A stretch of 64,000 nucleotides of DNA, from NCBI RefSeq assembly GCF_051175385.1, contig NZ_CP195106.1, positions 2,480,001 to 2,544,000 on the forward strand, in the 5' to 3' direction. This document shows positions 8,666 through 16,536 of this stretch, piece by piece; position 1 is the stretch's first letter; every line of letters starts with the position of its first letter. The notes beneath the pieces are model-generated. The model was given only the letters and a program-made list of their open reading frames with translations. It had not been told where the DNA came from and searched no databases. The DNA is from Tundrisphaera lichenicola. GTDB taxonomy: Bacteria; Planctomycetota; Planctomycetia; Isosphaerales; Isosphaeraceae. The position numbers were made by a program, and so were the translations under genes.

Positions 8666-9568
8666 TTACTTTCCATTATTTCGCTTCTTTTTCGACATGG
8701 CCTCATACCCGGAGACGACATCGAAGAGTTCTTCATCGATGGTATTTTGACGCATCCGGCGATAGGACTGATTCAACTGATCCACCAGTTCGTCGATGTT
8801 CTTCTCGGCTCGCTGCATGGCGGCCAGTCGGCTCGCGTTCTCGGCGGCCAGCGATTCGACGCAGGCCTTGAAGAGCGAGACGAACAGATACTCGCGGATG
8901 ATGGCCCGGAGCGTCTGCTCCCGACCGCTGAGGACTTCGGGGATGACCTTGGTCGGCCAGGGAAGTCGCGAGAGCCTGAGCCCCCATTCCCGATCCAGGG
9001 GCAGCAATCGCTGGACGACCGGCTCGTATTCCGCTCGAGACGTCGGGCGATTGTGGAAGAGGTATAACTGCACGGCCTCCCCCCCCCCATGTCGCGCCTC
9101 GCTCTCGACGAGGATCTGGCCCAGGAGCGGCGCAATCGAGTTCACCGACGTCGGGACCGTGAAAAGCCCCACGGGAGAGAGCCCATGATCCGCGAGCCGC
9201 GATTGGATGCGATCTCCGACGGCCCAGACGTTCTTCTCGCCGGAATAGGGTTCGAGTGAGCGGGCGACCCGATCCGCCAGGACGTCATTGAACTGGCCGA
9301 CGAGCCCCTGATCCGATCCGAAGACGATCGCATTCACGGCCTTCGAAGCGGTCCCGGGCTCATTGGCCCGGGAAAAGGCATCTCGCCGATCCCTCAAGCA
9401 TGCGGCCAGTCCCAACTCCACGGCCCGTTCGTAGTCGGCCAGTGCGAGAACGGACTTCTCGTACTGACCGATGCTCGCAGCGGCCAGGGCCTTCATCGAC
9501 CGGACCACCGATTTCAGGTCTACGGCACCGCCCATCTTCCGGCGGAGGCTTTCCAGGGTATCGCTCAT
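8666..9568 (-). CDS. atpG: N-ATPase F1 gamma subunit
   Basis: Central stalk subunit of the alternate F-type ATPase, 300 residues. The N-terminal helix LRRKMGGAVDLKSVVRSMKALAAASIGQYEKSV and the C-terminal helix NIDELVDQLNQSYRRMRQNTIDEELFDVVSG match gamma, which form the rotating coiled coil inside alpha3beta3. It is the last gene of the operon and overlaps atpA by four bases. This last position is typical of the atpDCQRBEFAG order. A run of ten G (minus strand, 9079-9088) encodes Gly-Gly-Gly in RHGGGEAV and is a possible slippage site. The product lacks the Sec signal and acts in the cytoplasm on the membrane-bound complex. Confidence 0.92.
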   Translation of the reverse strand: MSDTLESLRRKMGGAVDLKSVVRSMKALAAASIGQYEKSVLALADYERAVELGLAACLRDRRDAFSRANEPGTASKAVNAIVFGSDQGLVGQFNDVLADRVARSLEPYSGEKNVWAVGDRIQSRLADHGLSPVGLFTVPTSVNSIAPLLGQILVESEARHGGGEAVQLYLFHNRPTSRAEYEPVVQRLLPLDREWGLRLSRLPWPTKVIPEVLSGREQTLRAIIREYLFVSLFKACVESLAAENASRLAAMQRAEKNIDELVDQLNQSYRRMRQNTIDEELFDVVSGYEAMSKKKRNNGK

Positions 9569-11121
9569 GGCTCCTTCCTCGATCCGCGATCGGCCTCGAT
9601 CTGGAATGGCGCAAGCACCCTGGCGACGACTTTCAGGATCGAGCCTCGATCCTCGTCGCTCAGCTTTTCCTCCTTCGCGAATCTTCGACGGATCTCGGGA
9701 GGGATCTCCTCGGAGCTTGCCTTGAGCGCGTTCTCGGCCTCCCTCAGCTTGTCGATCGGAACGCGATCGAGCTGCCCGCTCGTCAGGGCCAGGAGGATGG
9801 CGATCTGCTGGGTGATCGAGGCCGGTTCGAGTTCGGGTTGCTTCAGGACGGCTCGGATCCGGTGCCCATGATCGATGATCTTGCGGGTGTGGTCGTCCAA
9901 TCTCGTGCCAAACTTCGCGAAGGCCTCCAACTCGGTGAACTGGGCATAGGCGAGCTTGAGATCGCCGGCCACCGCCCGGTAGGCCGCACGTTGGGCCTTG
10001 CCACCGACCCGAGAGACGGACTTGCCGACGTCGACGGCGGGAAGCACGCCCAGTTCAAACAGGGTCGGAGACAGGTAGATCTGACCATCGGTGATGGAGA
10101 TCAGATTGGTGGGGATGTAGGCCGAGAGGTTCTGGGCCTCGGTCTCGATGATCGGGAGCGCCGTGAGCGAGCCTCCCTTCAGCCCTTCGCGAAGGCGGGT
10201 CGCACGCTCCAGGAGCCGCGAATGGATGTAGAAGATATCACCGGGGAATGCTTCTCGACCGGGGGGCCGGCGCAGCAGGAGCGAGAGCTCTCGATAGGCT
10301 CGGGCATGCTGCGTCAAGTCGTCGTAGACGATCAGGACGTCTCGGCCCGACTCCATGTAATGTTCGGCGATGCTGGTCGCGGCATAGGGGGCGATGTAGG
10401 TCAGGCCGGGAGGGTCATTCCCCTCGGTCACCACGACGACGGTATAGTCCAACGCCCCGCCTTCGCTCAGCTTCGCGACGACCTTCGCGACCGAGGACGC
10501 TCGCTGGCCGATCGCGCAGTAGATGCAGATCACATCCTGATCTCGCTGATTCATGATCGTATCGATCGCGATCGCGGACTTGCCCGTCTGCCGGTCGCCG
10601 AGGATCAGCTCGCGTTGACCCCGCCCGATCGGGATCAGCGCATCGATCACGAGGAGCCCGGTCTGCAAGGGGACCGAGACGGGGGCCCGATCCATGATCG
10701 GCCGGGCGGGCCGCTCGATGGGCAACCGCCGGCTGGAGCGAACGGGGCCCTTGCCATCCAGCGGCCCTCCCAGAGGGTCGATGATCCGACCGATCAGGCC
10801 ATCGCCCACCGGCACGTCCATCACTCGGCCGGTCCGCTCGACCTCATCCCCCGTCTGTAACCGACCGCAATCGCCGAGGAGGACGACCCCGATCTCGTCC
10901 GAATCGAGGTCGAACGCGATCCCGAACAGATCGCCGGGGAACCTCACCAGCTCGTCGGAGCCGACGCCGGGAAGGCCCGTGACCTTGGCGATCCCGAAGG
11001 AGAGGCTCGCGATCGACCCAACCTCACGCGGCTCCAGTTGAGGAGTGAAGCCCTCCAACTTCGAACGAATATCGGAAAAGGCCCGACGGAAGACGCCATT
11101 GACAACCTCGGGCGAATCCAT
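9565..11121 (-). CDS. atpA: N-ATPase F1 alpha subunit
   Basis: Non-catalytic nucleotide-binding subunit of 518 residues. It has the beta-barrel start EVGSIASLSFGIAKVTGLPGV and the alpha-type P-loop GDRQTGKSAIAIDTI (about residues 184-198). QRASSVAKVV and SITDGQIYLS also match alpha subunits of F-ATPases. The ATGA overlaps on both sides (with atpG at 9565-9568 and atpF at 11121) indicate translational coupling. In the N-ATPase group alpha is encoded late in the operon, as here. A housekeeping F-ATPase (atp operon with a delta gene) is expected elsewhere in the genome but is not in this window. Confidence 0.95.
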   Translation of the reverse strand: MDSPEVVNGVFRRAFSDIRSKLEGFTPQLEPREVGSIASLSFGIAKVTGLPGVGSDELVRFPGDLFGIAFDLDSDEIGVVLLGDCGRLQTGDEVERTGRVMDVPVGDGLIGRIIDPLGGPLDGKGPVRSSRRLPIERPARPIMDRAPVSVPLQTGLLVIDALIPIGRGQRELILGDRQTGKSAIAIDTIMNQRDQDVICIYCAIGQRASSVAKVVAKLSEGGALDYTVVVVTEGNDPPGLTYIAPYAATSIAEHYMESGRDVLIVYDDLTQHARAYRELSLLLRRPPGREAFPGDIFYIHSRLLERATRLREGLKGGSLTALPIIETEAQNLSAYIPTNLISITDGQIYLSPTLFELGVLPAVDVGKSVSRVGGKAQRAAYRAVAGDLKLAYAQFTELEAFAKFGTRLDDHTRKIIDHGHRIRAVLKQPELEPASITQQIAILLALTSGQLDRVPIDKLREAENALKASSEEIPPEIRRRFAKEEKLSDEDRGSILKVVARVLAPFQIEADRGSRKEP

Positions 11122-11957
11122 CAGGCATGACCTCCCGGAATCGAGGACGTTGTCTCGAGCCCTTGCCGGGGCGGTGCTTCCGGGTTCGATCCGAACTTCC
11201 CATGGCCACTCAGGATCTGGGCGACGCTCTCTTCGAGTTTCTCGAGGTAATCCCCGATGCTCCAGGCGATCTTATGCCCGTTCGCCGACAGCTCGATGCC
11301 ACTTACCAGTTCGGGAGCCGTCTCATACTGGACTCGGGTGTTCGTCGCGAGAGTCTCCCGGATCGCCACCTCGATCGCTTCCTGCTCCGCGGGCGGGAGA
11401 TCGAAGGAGGTCCGGACCAGGGCCGAGGAGGACGGCTTGTTCAACGCGGCGGCCAATCGCTCCTTTTCCGGGTCGTTCATCCCCCGAAGACGATCCAGGA
11501 ACGCCCGGCTGATCCGCTCCTCGAGACTGGCCGAGGCGAGATCCGCCAGCGTCTTCCTGGCGATCGCAAAGACCTCGTCCTGGGTCCATCGAACGATCTC
11601 GCGATTCAGTTCTTGTTCCTCGGATCGGATCGCGTCCCGACGCTTGGCCCGCAAGGCATCCATCTCCCGATTCGCCTGGTCGAGAAGCCGCGTGCGTTCG
11701 GCATCGGCCTCCTTCCTGACGTCGGAGATCATGGCTTCACGACGCTCGTCAAAATCCTGGTTCTTGTGCCGATAGTCATCCGCTTCCTTTCCCGCTTCCA
11801 CCAGTTTCACTTCGGCCAGGGCAAGCCGGTTGGCGATGGCTTTCTCCCGATCGTCGATGGCTCGCAGGATGGGCGTATACAGGAATCGCCTCAGCAAATA
11901 CACCAGGATCAGGAAGTTCACGATCTGGGCCGTGAACGTGAACCAATCGACAGACAT
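11121..11957 (-). CDS. atpF: N-ATPase Fo b subunit with delta-like C-terminal extension
   Basis: Peripheral stalk subunit of 278 residues, long for a b subunit (usual length about 155-170). The N-terminal membrane helix is TAQIVNFLILVYLLRRFLY (9-27). A long charged coiled coil runs from about 30 to 125. Residues of about 170-250 resemble the C-terminal half of subunit delta/OSCP: an AEQEAIEVAIRETL helix, then APELVSGIELSANGHKIAWS and GDYLEKLEESV. The delta counterpart is the 'PxLIGGxxIRIGDxxIDGSVRxRLxxL' pattern. No separate delta gene exists in the operon, so the extension probably holds F1 to the stalk. The gene lies three bases after atpE and overlaps atpA by one base. Confidence 0.9.
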   Translation of the reverse strand: MSVDWFTFTAQIVNFLILVYLLRRFLYTPILRAIDDREKAIANRLALAEVKLVEAGKEADDYRHKNQDFDERREAMISDVRKEADAERTRLLDQANREMDALRAKRRDAIRSEEQELNREIVRWTQDEVFAIARKTLADLASASLEERISRAFLDRLRGMNDPEKERLAAALNKPSSSALVRTSFDLPPAEQEAIEVAIRETLATNTRVQYETAPELVSGIELSANGHKIAWSIGDYLEKLEESVAQILSGHGKFGSNPEAPPRQGLETTSSIPGGHA

Positions 11958-11960
11958 GAC

Positions 11961-12242
11961 TTACTTCCCCGAAGCTTGAGTAATCACATGATTCCAGAAT
12001 GGGTTGGCGAAGATCAGGATCATGGAAACCACGAAGCAGTAGATCGCCGTCGACTCGATCATCGCCAGGCCGACGAACAACGTCCTGGTGATGGTCGACG
12101 AGGCGTCGGGCTGCTGGGCCAACGAACTCATCGCCATCGAGACCGCCTTCCCCTCGGCCAGCGCGGGCCCCATCGTCCCGAATCCGGTGGTGATCCCGGA
12201 GACGACTATCGACGCCACCGCGATCGCGGTCATCTGATCCAT
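11961..12242 (-). CDS. atpE: N-ATPase Fo c subunit (rotor ring)
   Basis: Membrane rotor subunit of 93 residues forming a two-helix hairpin with the polar loop AQQPDAS. The ion-binding carboxylate is Glu63 in helix 2, within AMIESTAIYCF. Ser64, Thr65 and Tyr68 follow it, as in Na+-binding c subunits such as that of Ilyobacter tartaricus. Helix 1 carries a second Glu (Glu30, ALAEGKAV) where Na+ enzymes have Gln. Na+ coupling is therefore plausible, but proton coupling is not excluded. GGGGAG lies six to ten bases before the ATG. The gene is followed after three bases by atpF and preceded by atpB. Confidence 0.93.
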   Translation of the reverse strand: MDQMTAIAVASIVVSGITTGFGTMGPALAEGKAVSMAMSSLAQQPDASSTITRTLFVGLAMIESTAIYCFVVSMILIFANPFWNHVITQASGK

Positions 12243-12276
12243 GGAAGCTCCCCTTTCAATGGTCGGATCTCGACCT

Positions 12277-12972
12277 TCAGAGTGACTCGTCCGGGTGCAT
12301 GCCCACCTCGCGGACCTGCGTGGCGGCGGCGATGTAGACCGCCGCCAGGATGCTGAAGATGTAGGCCTGGACCATCCCGGTCAGCAGGCCGAGCAAGGTC
12401 ATCAAGATCGGGAAGACGATCGGCGCGATCGTGAGCAGGATCGCGATGATCAAGCTACCGCTCATCATGTTGCCGAAGAGCCGGATCGCCAGCGCCAGCG
12501 TCCTCGACAGTTCACTGATGATGTTGAACGGGAGCATAATGAATGTGGGCTTCAGGTACGACTTGAGATACTCGCCGATTCCTTGACCTTCGATCCCGAA
12601 GAGCGGCACCGCGATGAATACGCAGACGGCCAGCGCGGAAGTCGTCGAGAGTGAGCTGGTCGGCGGCTCGTACCAGGGGAGGATCGTGCAAAGGTTCGAT
12701 ACCGCAATGAACAGGAAAAGGGTCCCGATGAAGGGGAGGTACTTCTCCGAATTTTGCAGTCCGATCTCCCGGATCTGAGTCCGAATCGAGGTCACCACGA
12801 TCTCGAGGAAGCCCTGCCATCGCGTAATTCGACCTTCCGTCGCGAGATTTCGCGTGATCAACTTGGCACCGAGGACCATCAGGATCATCAACACCCACGT
12901 CGTGACGATCGTGCTATTGAGCTGAAAGATGCCCGATCGCCAGAAAATCAGCTGGTCGGGACTAAGGCGCAA
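12277..12972 (-). CDS. atpB: N-ATPase Fo a subunit
   Basis: Stator membrane subunit of 231 residues that forms the ion half-channels against the c ring. Five or six hydrophobic helices are visible. The essential helix has the conserved Arg in LSRTLALAIRLFGNMMSGSL, and the last helix has VQAYIFSILAAVYIAAAT. I place the start at the TTG at 12972 (MRLSPDQLIFW). It has GAGGAGG six bases upstream and fits the usual N-terminus of the family. An ATG at 12993 would add seven basic residues and a 32-base overlap with atpR. With the TTG start the overlap is 11 bases. Confidence 0.9.
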   Translation of the reverse strand: MRLSPDQLIFWRSGIFQLNSTIVTTWVLMILMVLGAKLITRNLATEGRITRWQGFLEIVVTSIRTQIREIGLQNSEKYLPFIGTLFLFIAVSNLCTILPWYEPPTSSLSTTSALAVCVFIAVPLFGIEGQGIGEYLKSYLKPTFIMLPFNIISELSRTLALAIRLFGNMMSGSLIIAILLTIAPIVFPILMTLLGLLTGMVQAYIFSILAAVYIAAATQVREVGMHPDESL

Positions 12973-13282
12973 GGAGGGCCTCCTCTTCCTCACGAGGGGT
13001 CGGCCCGATCGCCCCTCTCCTCGTGAACCACCTCACTAGGATGAACCTGGCGACCAGGAATCCCAAGAGGCTGGCCACGAGCCTCGACGATTGCCCCCCG
13101 GCGATCCAATAGAACCCGAGCACAATCGTCCCAGTCCGGATCAAGAGGCTGCCGAGGAACCAGAAGGCCGTTTTCTCGGAGGAGACACCCTTCCGGATCG
13201 TCCACCAGAGGCCGCCGAAGAAGAACATCCCGAGCAGGATGCCTCCGAGGCAGGAGAGCGCCAGGGGGACCGGATCACTCAT
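12962..13282 (-). CDS. atpR: N-ATPase accessory membrane subunit AtpR
   Basis: Small membrane protein of 106 residues with three hydrophobic segments: LALSCLGGILLGMFFFGGLWWTI, FLGSLLIRTGTIVLGFYWIAG and LVASLLGFLVARFILVRW. It matches AtpR in position between atpQ and atpB, in length, and in the conserved charged residues inside the membrane segments (for example IRTG and VARFILVRW). AtpR is found only in the N-ATPase operons and may help c-ring assembly or ion handling; its exact role is not settled. It overlaps atpQ by eight bases. Confidence 0.85.
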   Translation of the reverse strand: MSDPVPLALSCLGGILLGMFFFGGLWWTIRKGVSSEKTAFWFLGSLLIRTGTIVLGFYWIAGGQSSRLVASLLGFLVARFILVRWFTRRGAIGPTPREEEEALLAP

Positions 13283-13604
13283 GGGAGTCCTCCCGGATGT
13301 CCTCGTATTCGAGCTCGACCCAATGCCAGGCGTTCAGGCAGCCGAGCAGCAAACCAACGACCAAAAACATGATTGTCCAAGAATATTTGCTCGGGTATCG
13401 CGAATCCAGCCAGATGCCGATCATCGCGCCCAGGAGGGTCGGGATCGTCACCGACCAGCCGACCAAGCCCGAGACTCCCAACCCGGCCCAGACGCTCCTG
13501 GAGGGGCCTCGCCTTGCCTTCAACTTGCGAGCGGCCTGCCTTCCCACCTGACGGCTGAAGTTCGCCTCCCGATCCGAGGATTCTCCCTCGCGCCCCTCAT
13601 TCAT
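13275..13604 (-). CDS. atpQ: N-ATPase accessory membrane subunit AtpQ (AtpI/AtpZ-like)
   Basis: Membrane protein of 109 residues. A basic soluble N-terminus (FSRQVGRQAARKLKARRG) leads into two membrane helices (VWAGLGVSGLVGWSVTIPTLLGAMIGIWLD and WTIMFLVVGLLLGCLNAWHW). The LLGAMIGIWLD and GCLNAW elements are those of the AtpI/AtpZ family, which helps c-ring assembly. The ATG at 13604 is chosen over one at 13637 because it follows GGAG and overlaps the atpC stop by only eight bases. Confidence 0.82.
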   Translation of the reverse strand: MNEGREGESSDREANFSRQVGRQAARKLKARRGPSRSVWAGLGVSGLVGWSVTIPTLLGAMIGIWLDSRYPSKYSWTIMFLVVGLLLGCLNAWHWVELEYEDIREDSHE

Positions 13605-13986
13605 GTTGAAACTCCATGAATCGGCGGACGAATTCACCTTCCATCTTATCCATGACCGAGCGGACGCTTTGTTCCTGCCGATCGATCCTGAGGAATTCCC
13701 GCTTCACCGCCTCGTGCAATTGATCGAGGTTCGTCCCTCCGATGGCATTTCGGACCGAGACCAGGACTTCCGGGCCCGCCTTGACGAGGACCCCTTGATC
13801 GACGGCCAGGTAGATTTCGCCCCCGGCTTCCGGCTCGTAGGTGAGGATGCCGGGGCTCAACGCCGCCGCGCAGTCCAGCCGGTTGGGCAGGAGGCCGAAG
13901 GAACCCCGAAGTGTCTGGACCACGATCCGACGGACACGCTCCGCTTCGAGGAAAACCCGGAAAGGCAGGAGGATTTTGAGATTAAT
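13597..13986 (-). CDS. atpC: N-ATPase F1 epsilon subunit
   Basis: Epsilon subunit of 129 residues. The beta-sandwich domain is visible in LKILLPFRVFLEAERVRRIV, GSFGLLPNRLDCAAALSPGILTYE and GGEIYLAVDQGVLVKAG. A helical C-terminal part follows (LDQLHEAVKREFLRI). The family start corresponds to residues INLKILLPF, whose first codon is ATT at 13986 overlapping the atpD stop (CATTAAT). GGAG lies nine bases upstream of this ATT. An ATG at 14043 would add 19 residues of Arg/Pro-rich sequence read from the atpD end. The ATT start, rare but known from infC, fits the protein better, though it is not certain. Confidence 0.85.
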   Translation of the reverse strand: MNLKILLPFRVFLEAERVRRIVVQTLRGSFGLLPNRLDCAAALSPGILTYEPEAGGEIYLAVDQGVLVKAGPEVLVSVRNAIGGTNLDQLHEAVKREFLRIDRQEQSVRSVMDKMEGEFVRRFMEFQHE

Positions 13987-15430
13987 GGGCTCGGGCTCCC
14001 TGCTCCGACGGTCCCGATGCCTTGACCCTGGCCAGGGCCTCATCGATTGGACCGATCATGTAGAAGGCGCTCTCGGGATAGTCCTTGAATTCATCGTTGA
14101 GGATGCGTTCACAGCCATCGATCGCGTCTGCCAGGGAGACATCCTCCCCCTTGATCCCGCTGAATTGCTCGGTGGCGAAGAACGGCTGAGTCAGGAATCG
14201 TTCCAGCCTTCGGGCTCGGCCGACGACAGCCCGGTCCTCCGGAGAGAGTTGCTCCATGCCGAGCATGGCGATGATATCCTTCAATTCCTCGTAGTGGGCC
14301 AGGGATCGGCGAATGTCCTGGGCCACCCGGTAGTGGCGCTCGCCCACGATTGCGGGCGTCGCCATGCTCGAGTTCGATTGCAGCAGGTCGATGGCCGGGT
14401 AGAGACCCTCGCTCGCCCGCTTCCGAGAGAGCACGATCGAGGCGGACAGGTGCGAGAACGTGTGGACGGCGGCGGGATCGGTCAGGTCATCCGCCGGGAC
14501 ATAGACCGCCTGGATCGACGTGATCGCCCCGGAGACGGTGTTCGCGATCCGTTCTTCCAGTCCCGAGAGCTCGGTGCCCATCGTCGGCTGATATCCCAGG
14601 CGAGAGGGCATCTGTCCCATCAGGCCCGAGACCTCCATCCCGGCCTGGATGAACCGGAAGATGTTGTCCACGAGCAAGAGCACGTCGCGATGTTCGTCAT
14701 CCCGGAAATATTCGGCCATCGTCAGGGCCGATAGTCCCACGCGGAACCGCGCCCCCGGAGGTTCGTTCATCTGGCCGAACATCATGACCATCTGCTCGAG
14801 CACCCCCGCCTCTTTCATCTCCCGATAGAGTTCCTCCCCCTCGCGACAGCGCTCGCCGATGCCGCAGAAGATGCTCACGCCTTGCTGATGTCCGACCATG
14901 TTATGGATCATCTCGGTGAGCAGGACCGTCTTCCCGACGCCCGCCCCGCCGAAGAGCCCCGCCTTGCCCCCTCGCTCCAGCGGGACCAGCACATCGATGA
15001 CCTTGATGCCCGTCTCGAAGATCTCGGATTTCGTGGAACGACTCGTCAGGGGCGGGGGATCTCGATGGATGCTACGCCACTCCACATCGGCCAGGGCCTC
15101 CCCTCGGTCGATGACATTCCCGAACACATCAAACATTCGCGAGACGATCCCCTTGCCGACCGGGACCTTCAGGGGACCGCCCGTATCCTCCACGAGCATC
15201 CCTCGCGAGAGTCCCTGCGTCGGATTCAAGGCGATGCAGCGCACATGATGCCGATCGAGTTGCATCAGCACTTCGATGGCTATCTTCAAATCGGGCCCGG
15301 CTCGCAGCAGGTTGTAAATCGAGGGGAGGACTCCTTCGAATCGGACGTCGACCACGCTTCCGTGAACTTGCGCGACCACGCCATGATTCGGTCGCTCGTC
15401 GCTTGCGGGCTTCGACATCCCAGAGTCCAT
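13982..15430 (-). CDS. atpD: N-ATPase F1 beta subunit (catalytic)
   Basis: Catalytic ATPase subunit of 482 residues, first gene of the operon. It has the P-loop GGAGVGKTVL and the GERCREGEELYREMKEAGVL block. The Walker B region is DVLLLVDNIFRF and the beta signature is PSRLGYQPTMGTELSGLEERI. The ATG at 15430 (MDSGMSKP) or at 15418 (MSKP) is the likely start; neither has a strong ribosome site. A frame open to 15526 lacks support. A hairpin with 7-bp arms ATCCTCG/CGAGGAT (15460-15476) lies 30 bases upstream in the leader. The aldo/keto reductase gene ends 129 bases further upstream on the same strand. Confidence 0.94.
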   Translation of the reverse strand: MDSGMSKPASDERPNHGVVAQVHGSVVDVRFEGVLPSIYNLLRAGPDLKIAIEVLMQLDRHHVRCIALNPTQGLSRGMLVEDTGGPLKVPVGKGIVSRMFDVFGNVIDRGEALADVEWRSIHRDPPPLTSRSTKSEIFETGIKVIDVLVPLERGGKAGLFGGAGVGKTVLLTEMIHNMVGHQQGVSIFCGIGERCREGEELYREMKEAGVLEQMVMMFGQMNEPPGARFRVGLSALTMAEYFRDDEHRDVLLLVDNIFRFIQAGMEVSGLMGQMPSRLGYQPTMGTELSGLEERIANTVSGAITSIQAVYVPADDLTDPAAVHTFSHLSASIVLSRKRASEGLYPAIDLLQSNSSMATPAIVGERHYRVAQDIRRSLAHYEELKDIIAMLGMEQLSPEDRAVVGRARRLERFLTQPFFATEQFSGIKGEDVSLADAIDGCERILNDEFKDYPESAFYMIGPIDEALARVKASGPSEQGARAH

Positions 15431-15559
15431 CACTTTCGTTTCCGACCGATGCTCGGCCGATCCTCGGATCGAGGATTGGACGCCGGAAAATCCCGACCCG
15501 GACCATGGCCCGGGGAGATGATCCACGAACGGCCGAGCCTCCGGGTTCCTAGCGGATTG

Positions 15560-16504
15560 TCAGGAACTCGCCGCATCGAGGATCGCAATCGCCTCGCCAT
15601 CCAGTTCGAGGCGGGTCGCCTCGATCAGGTCGTTGAGTTGTGGCAGGCTCGTCGCGCTCGCGATCGGGGCCGTCACGGCCGGTCGCGTCATGAGCCAGGC
15701 AATCGCCACCCGGGCCGGAGTCGAAGCCACTCGGGCGGCCACCTGGTCGAGCCCTTCGAGGATCCGATAGCCCCGGTCGTTCAGGTACGATTTGACCTTC
15801 TGCCCTCTGGCGCTCTGGCCCAGGTCGGCCTCGGATCGGTATTTCCCGGTGAGGAAGCCGCTGGCGAGCGAGTAGTACGGGATCACGCCGATATTGGCTT
15901 CCAGGCAGAGCGGAGCTAATTCGTCCTCGAATCCGGCTCGGGCATAAAGGTTGTATTCCGGCTGGAGGCACTGGTAACTCGGGAGGCCGTGTTCCTTGCT
16001 GATCTTCAAGGACTCGGCCAGCCGTTCGGCGGAGTAGTTGGAGGCGCCGATCGCCCGGACTTTCCCCTGCTCGATCAACTTCGAGTAGGCCGAGAGGGTC
16101 TCCTCCTGGGCCGACCCGTCGTCCTTGTGCGACTGATAAAGGTCGATGTGGTCGACCCCGAGTCGTTTCAGCGAGGCCTCGACCGCCTGCATGATATAAG
16201 GGCCGGAGAGCCCCTTCTGGCCCGGCCCCATCTCCATGCCGACCTTGGTGGCGAGGACCACGCGATCCCGCTTGCCAGATTTCTTGAACCAGTGGCCGAG
16301 GATCGTCTCGGATTCCCCCCCCTGATTGCCCGGCGCCCACCTCGAATAGACGTCGGCGGTGTCGACCAGGTTGAAACCGGCGTCGACGAAGGCGTCCAGC
16401 AGTTGGAACGAGGTCGCCTCGTCGATGGTCCAGCCGAACACGTTGCCACCGAAGGCCAGGGGGGCGACCTCGAGTCCGGAATCCCCGAGCTTGCGCATCT
16501 TCAC
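15560..16504 (-). CDS. Aldo/keto reductase
   Basis: NADPH-dependent oxidoreductase of 314 residues with a TIM barrel. The catalytic tetrad is visible as Asp/Tyr in NLVDTADVYSRWAPG, Lys in VVLATKVGMEMGPG and His in IDLYQSHKDDGS. The start reads MRKLGDSGLEVAPLAFGGNVFGW, standard for the family; an ATG three codons earlier is the annotated start. There is no signal peptide, so it is cytoplasmic. It lies 32 bases after the DUF1501 gene on the same strand, so it may be co-transcribed with the cytochrome-like pair upstream. The substrate is unknown, probably a sugar-type carbonyl. Confidence 0.9.
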   Translation of the reverse strand: MKMRKLGDSGLEVAPLAFGGNVFGWTIDEATSFQLLDAFVDAGFNLVDTADVYSRWAPGNQGGESETILGHWFKKSGKRDRVVLATKVGMEMGPGQKGLSGPYIMQAVEASLKRLGVDHIDLYQSHKDDGSAQEETLSAYSKLIEQGKVRAIGASNYSAERLAESLKISKEHGLPSYQCLQPEYNLYARAGFEDELAPLCLEANIGVIPYYSLASGFLTGKYRSEADLGQSARGQKVKSYLNDRGYRILEGLDQVAARVASTPARVAIAWLMTRPAVTAPIASATSLPQLNDLIEATRLELDGEAIAILDAASS

Positions 16505-16536
16505 TTATTCAGCTCCCTCGAGAGTCTCGATGGAAA

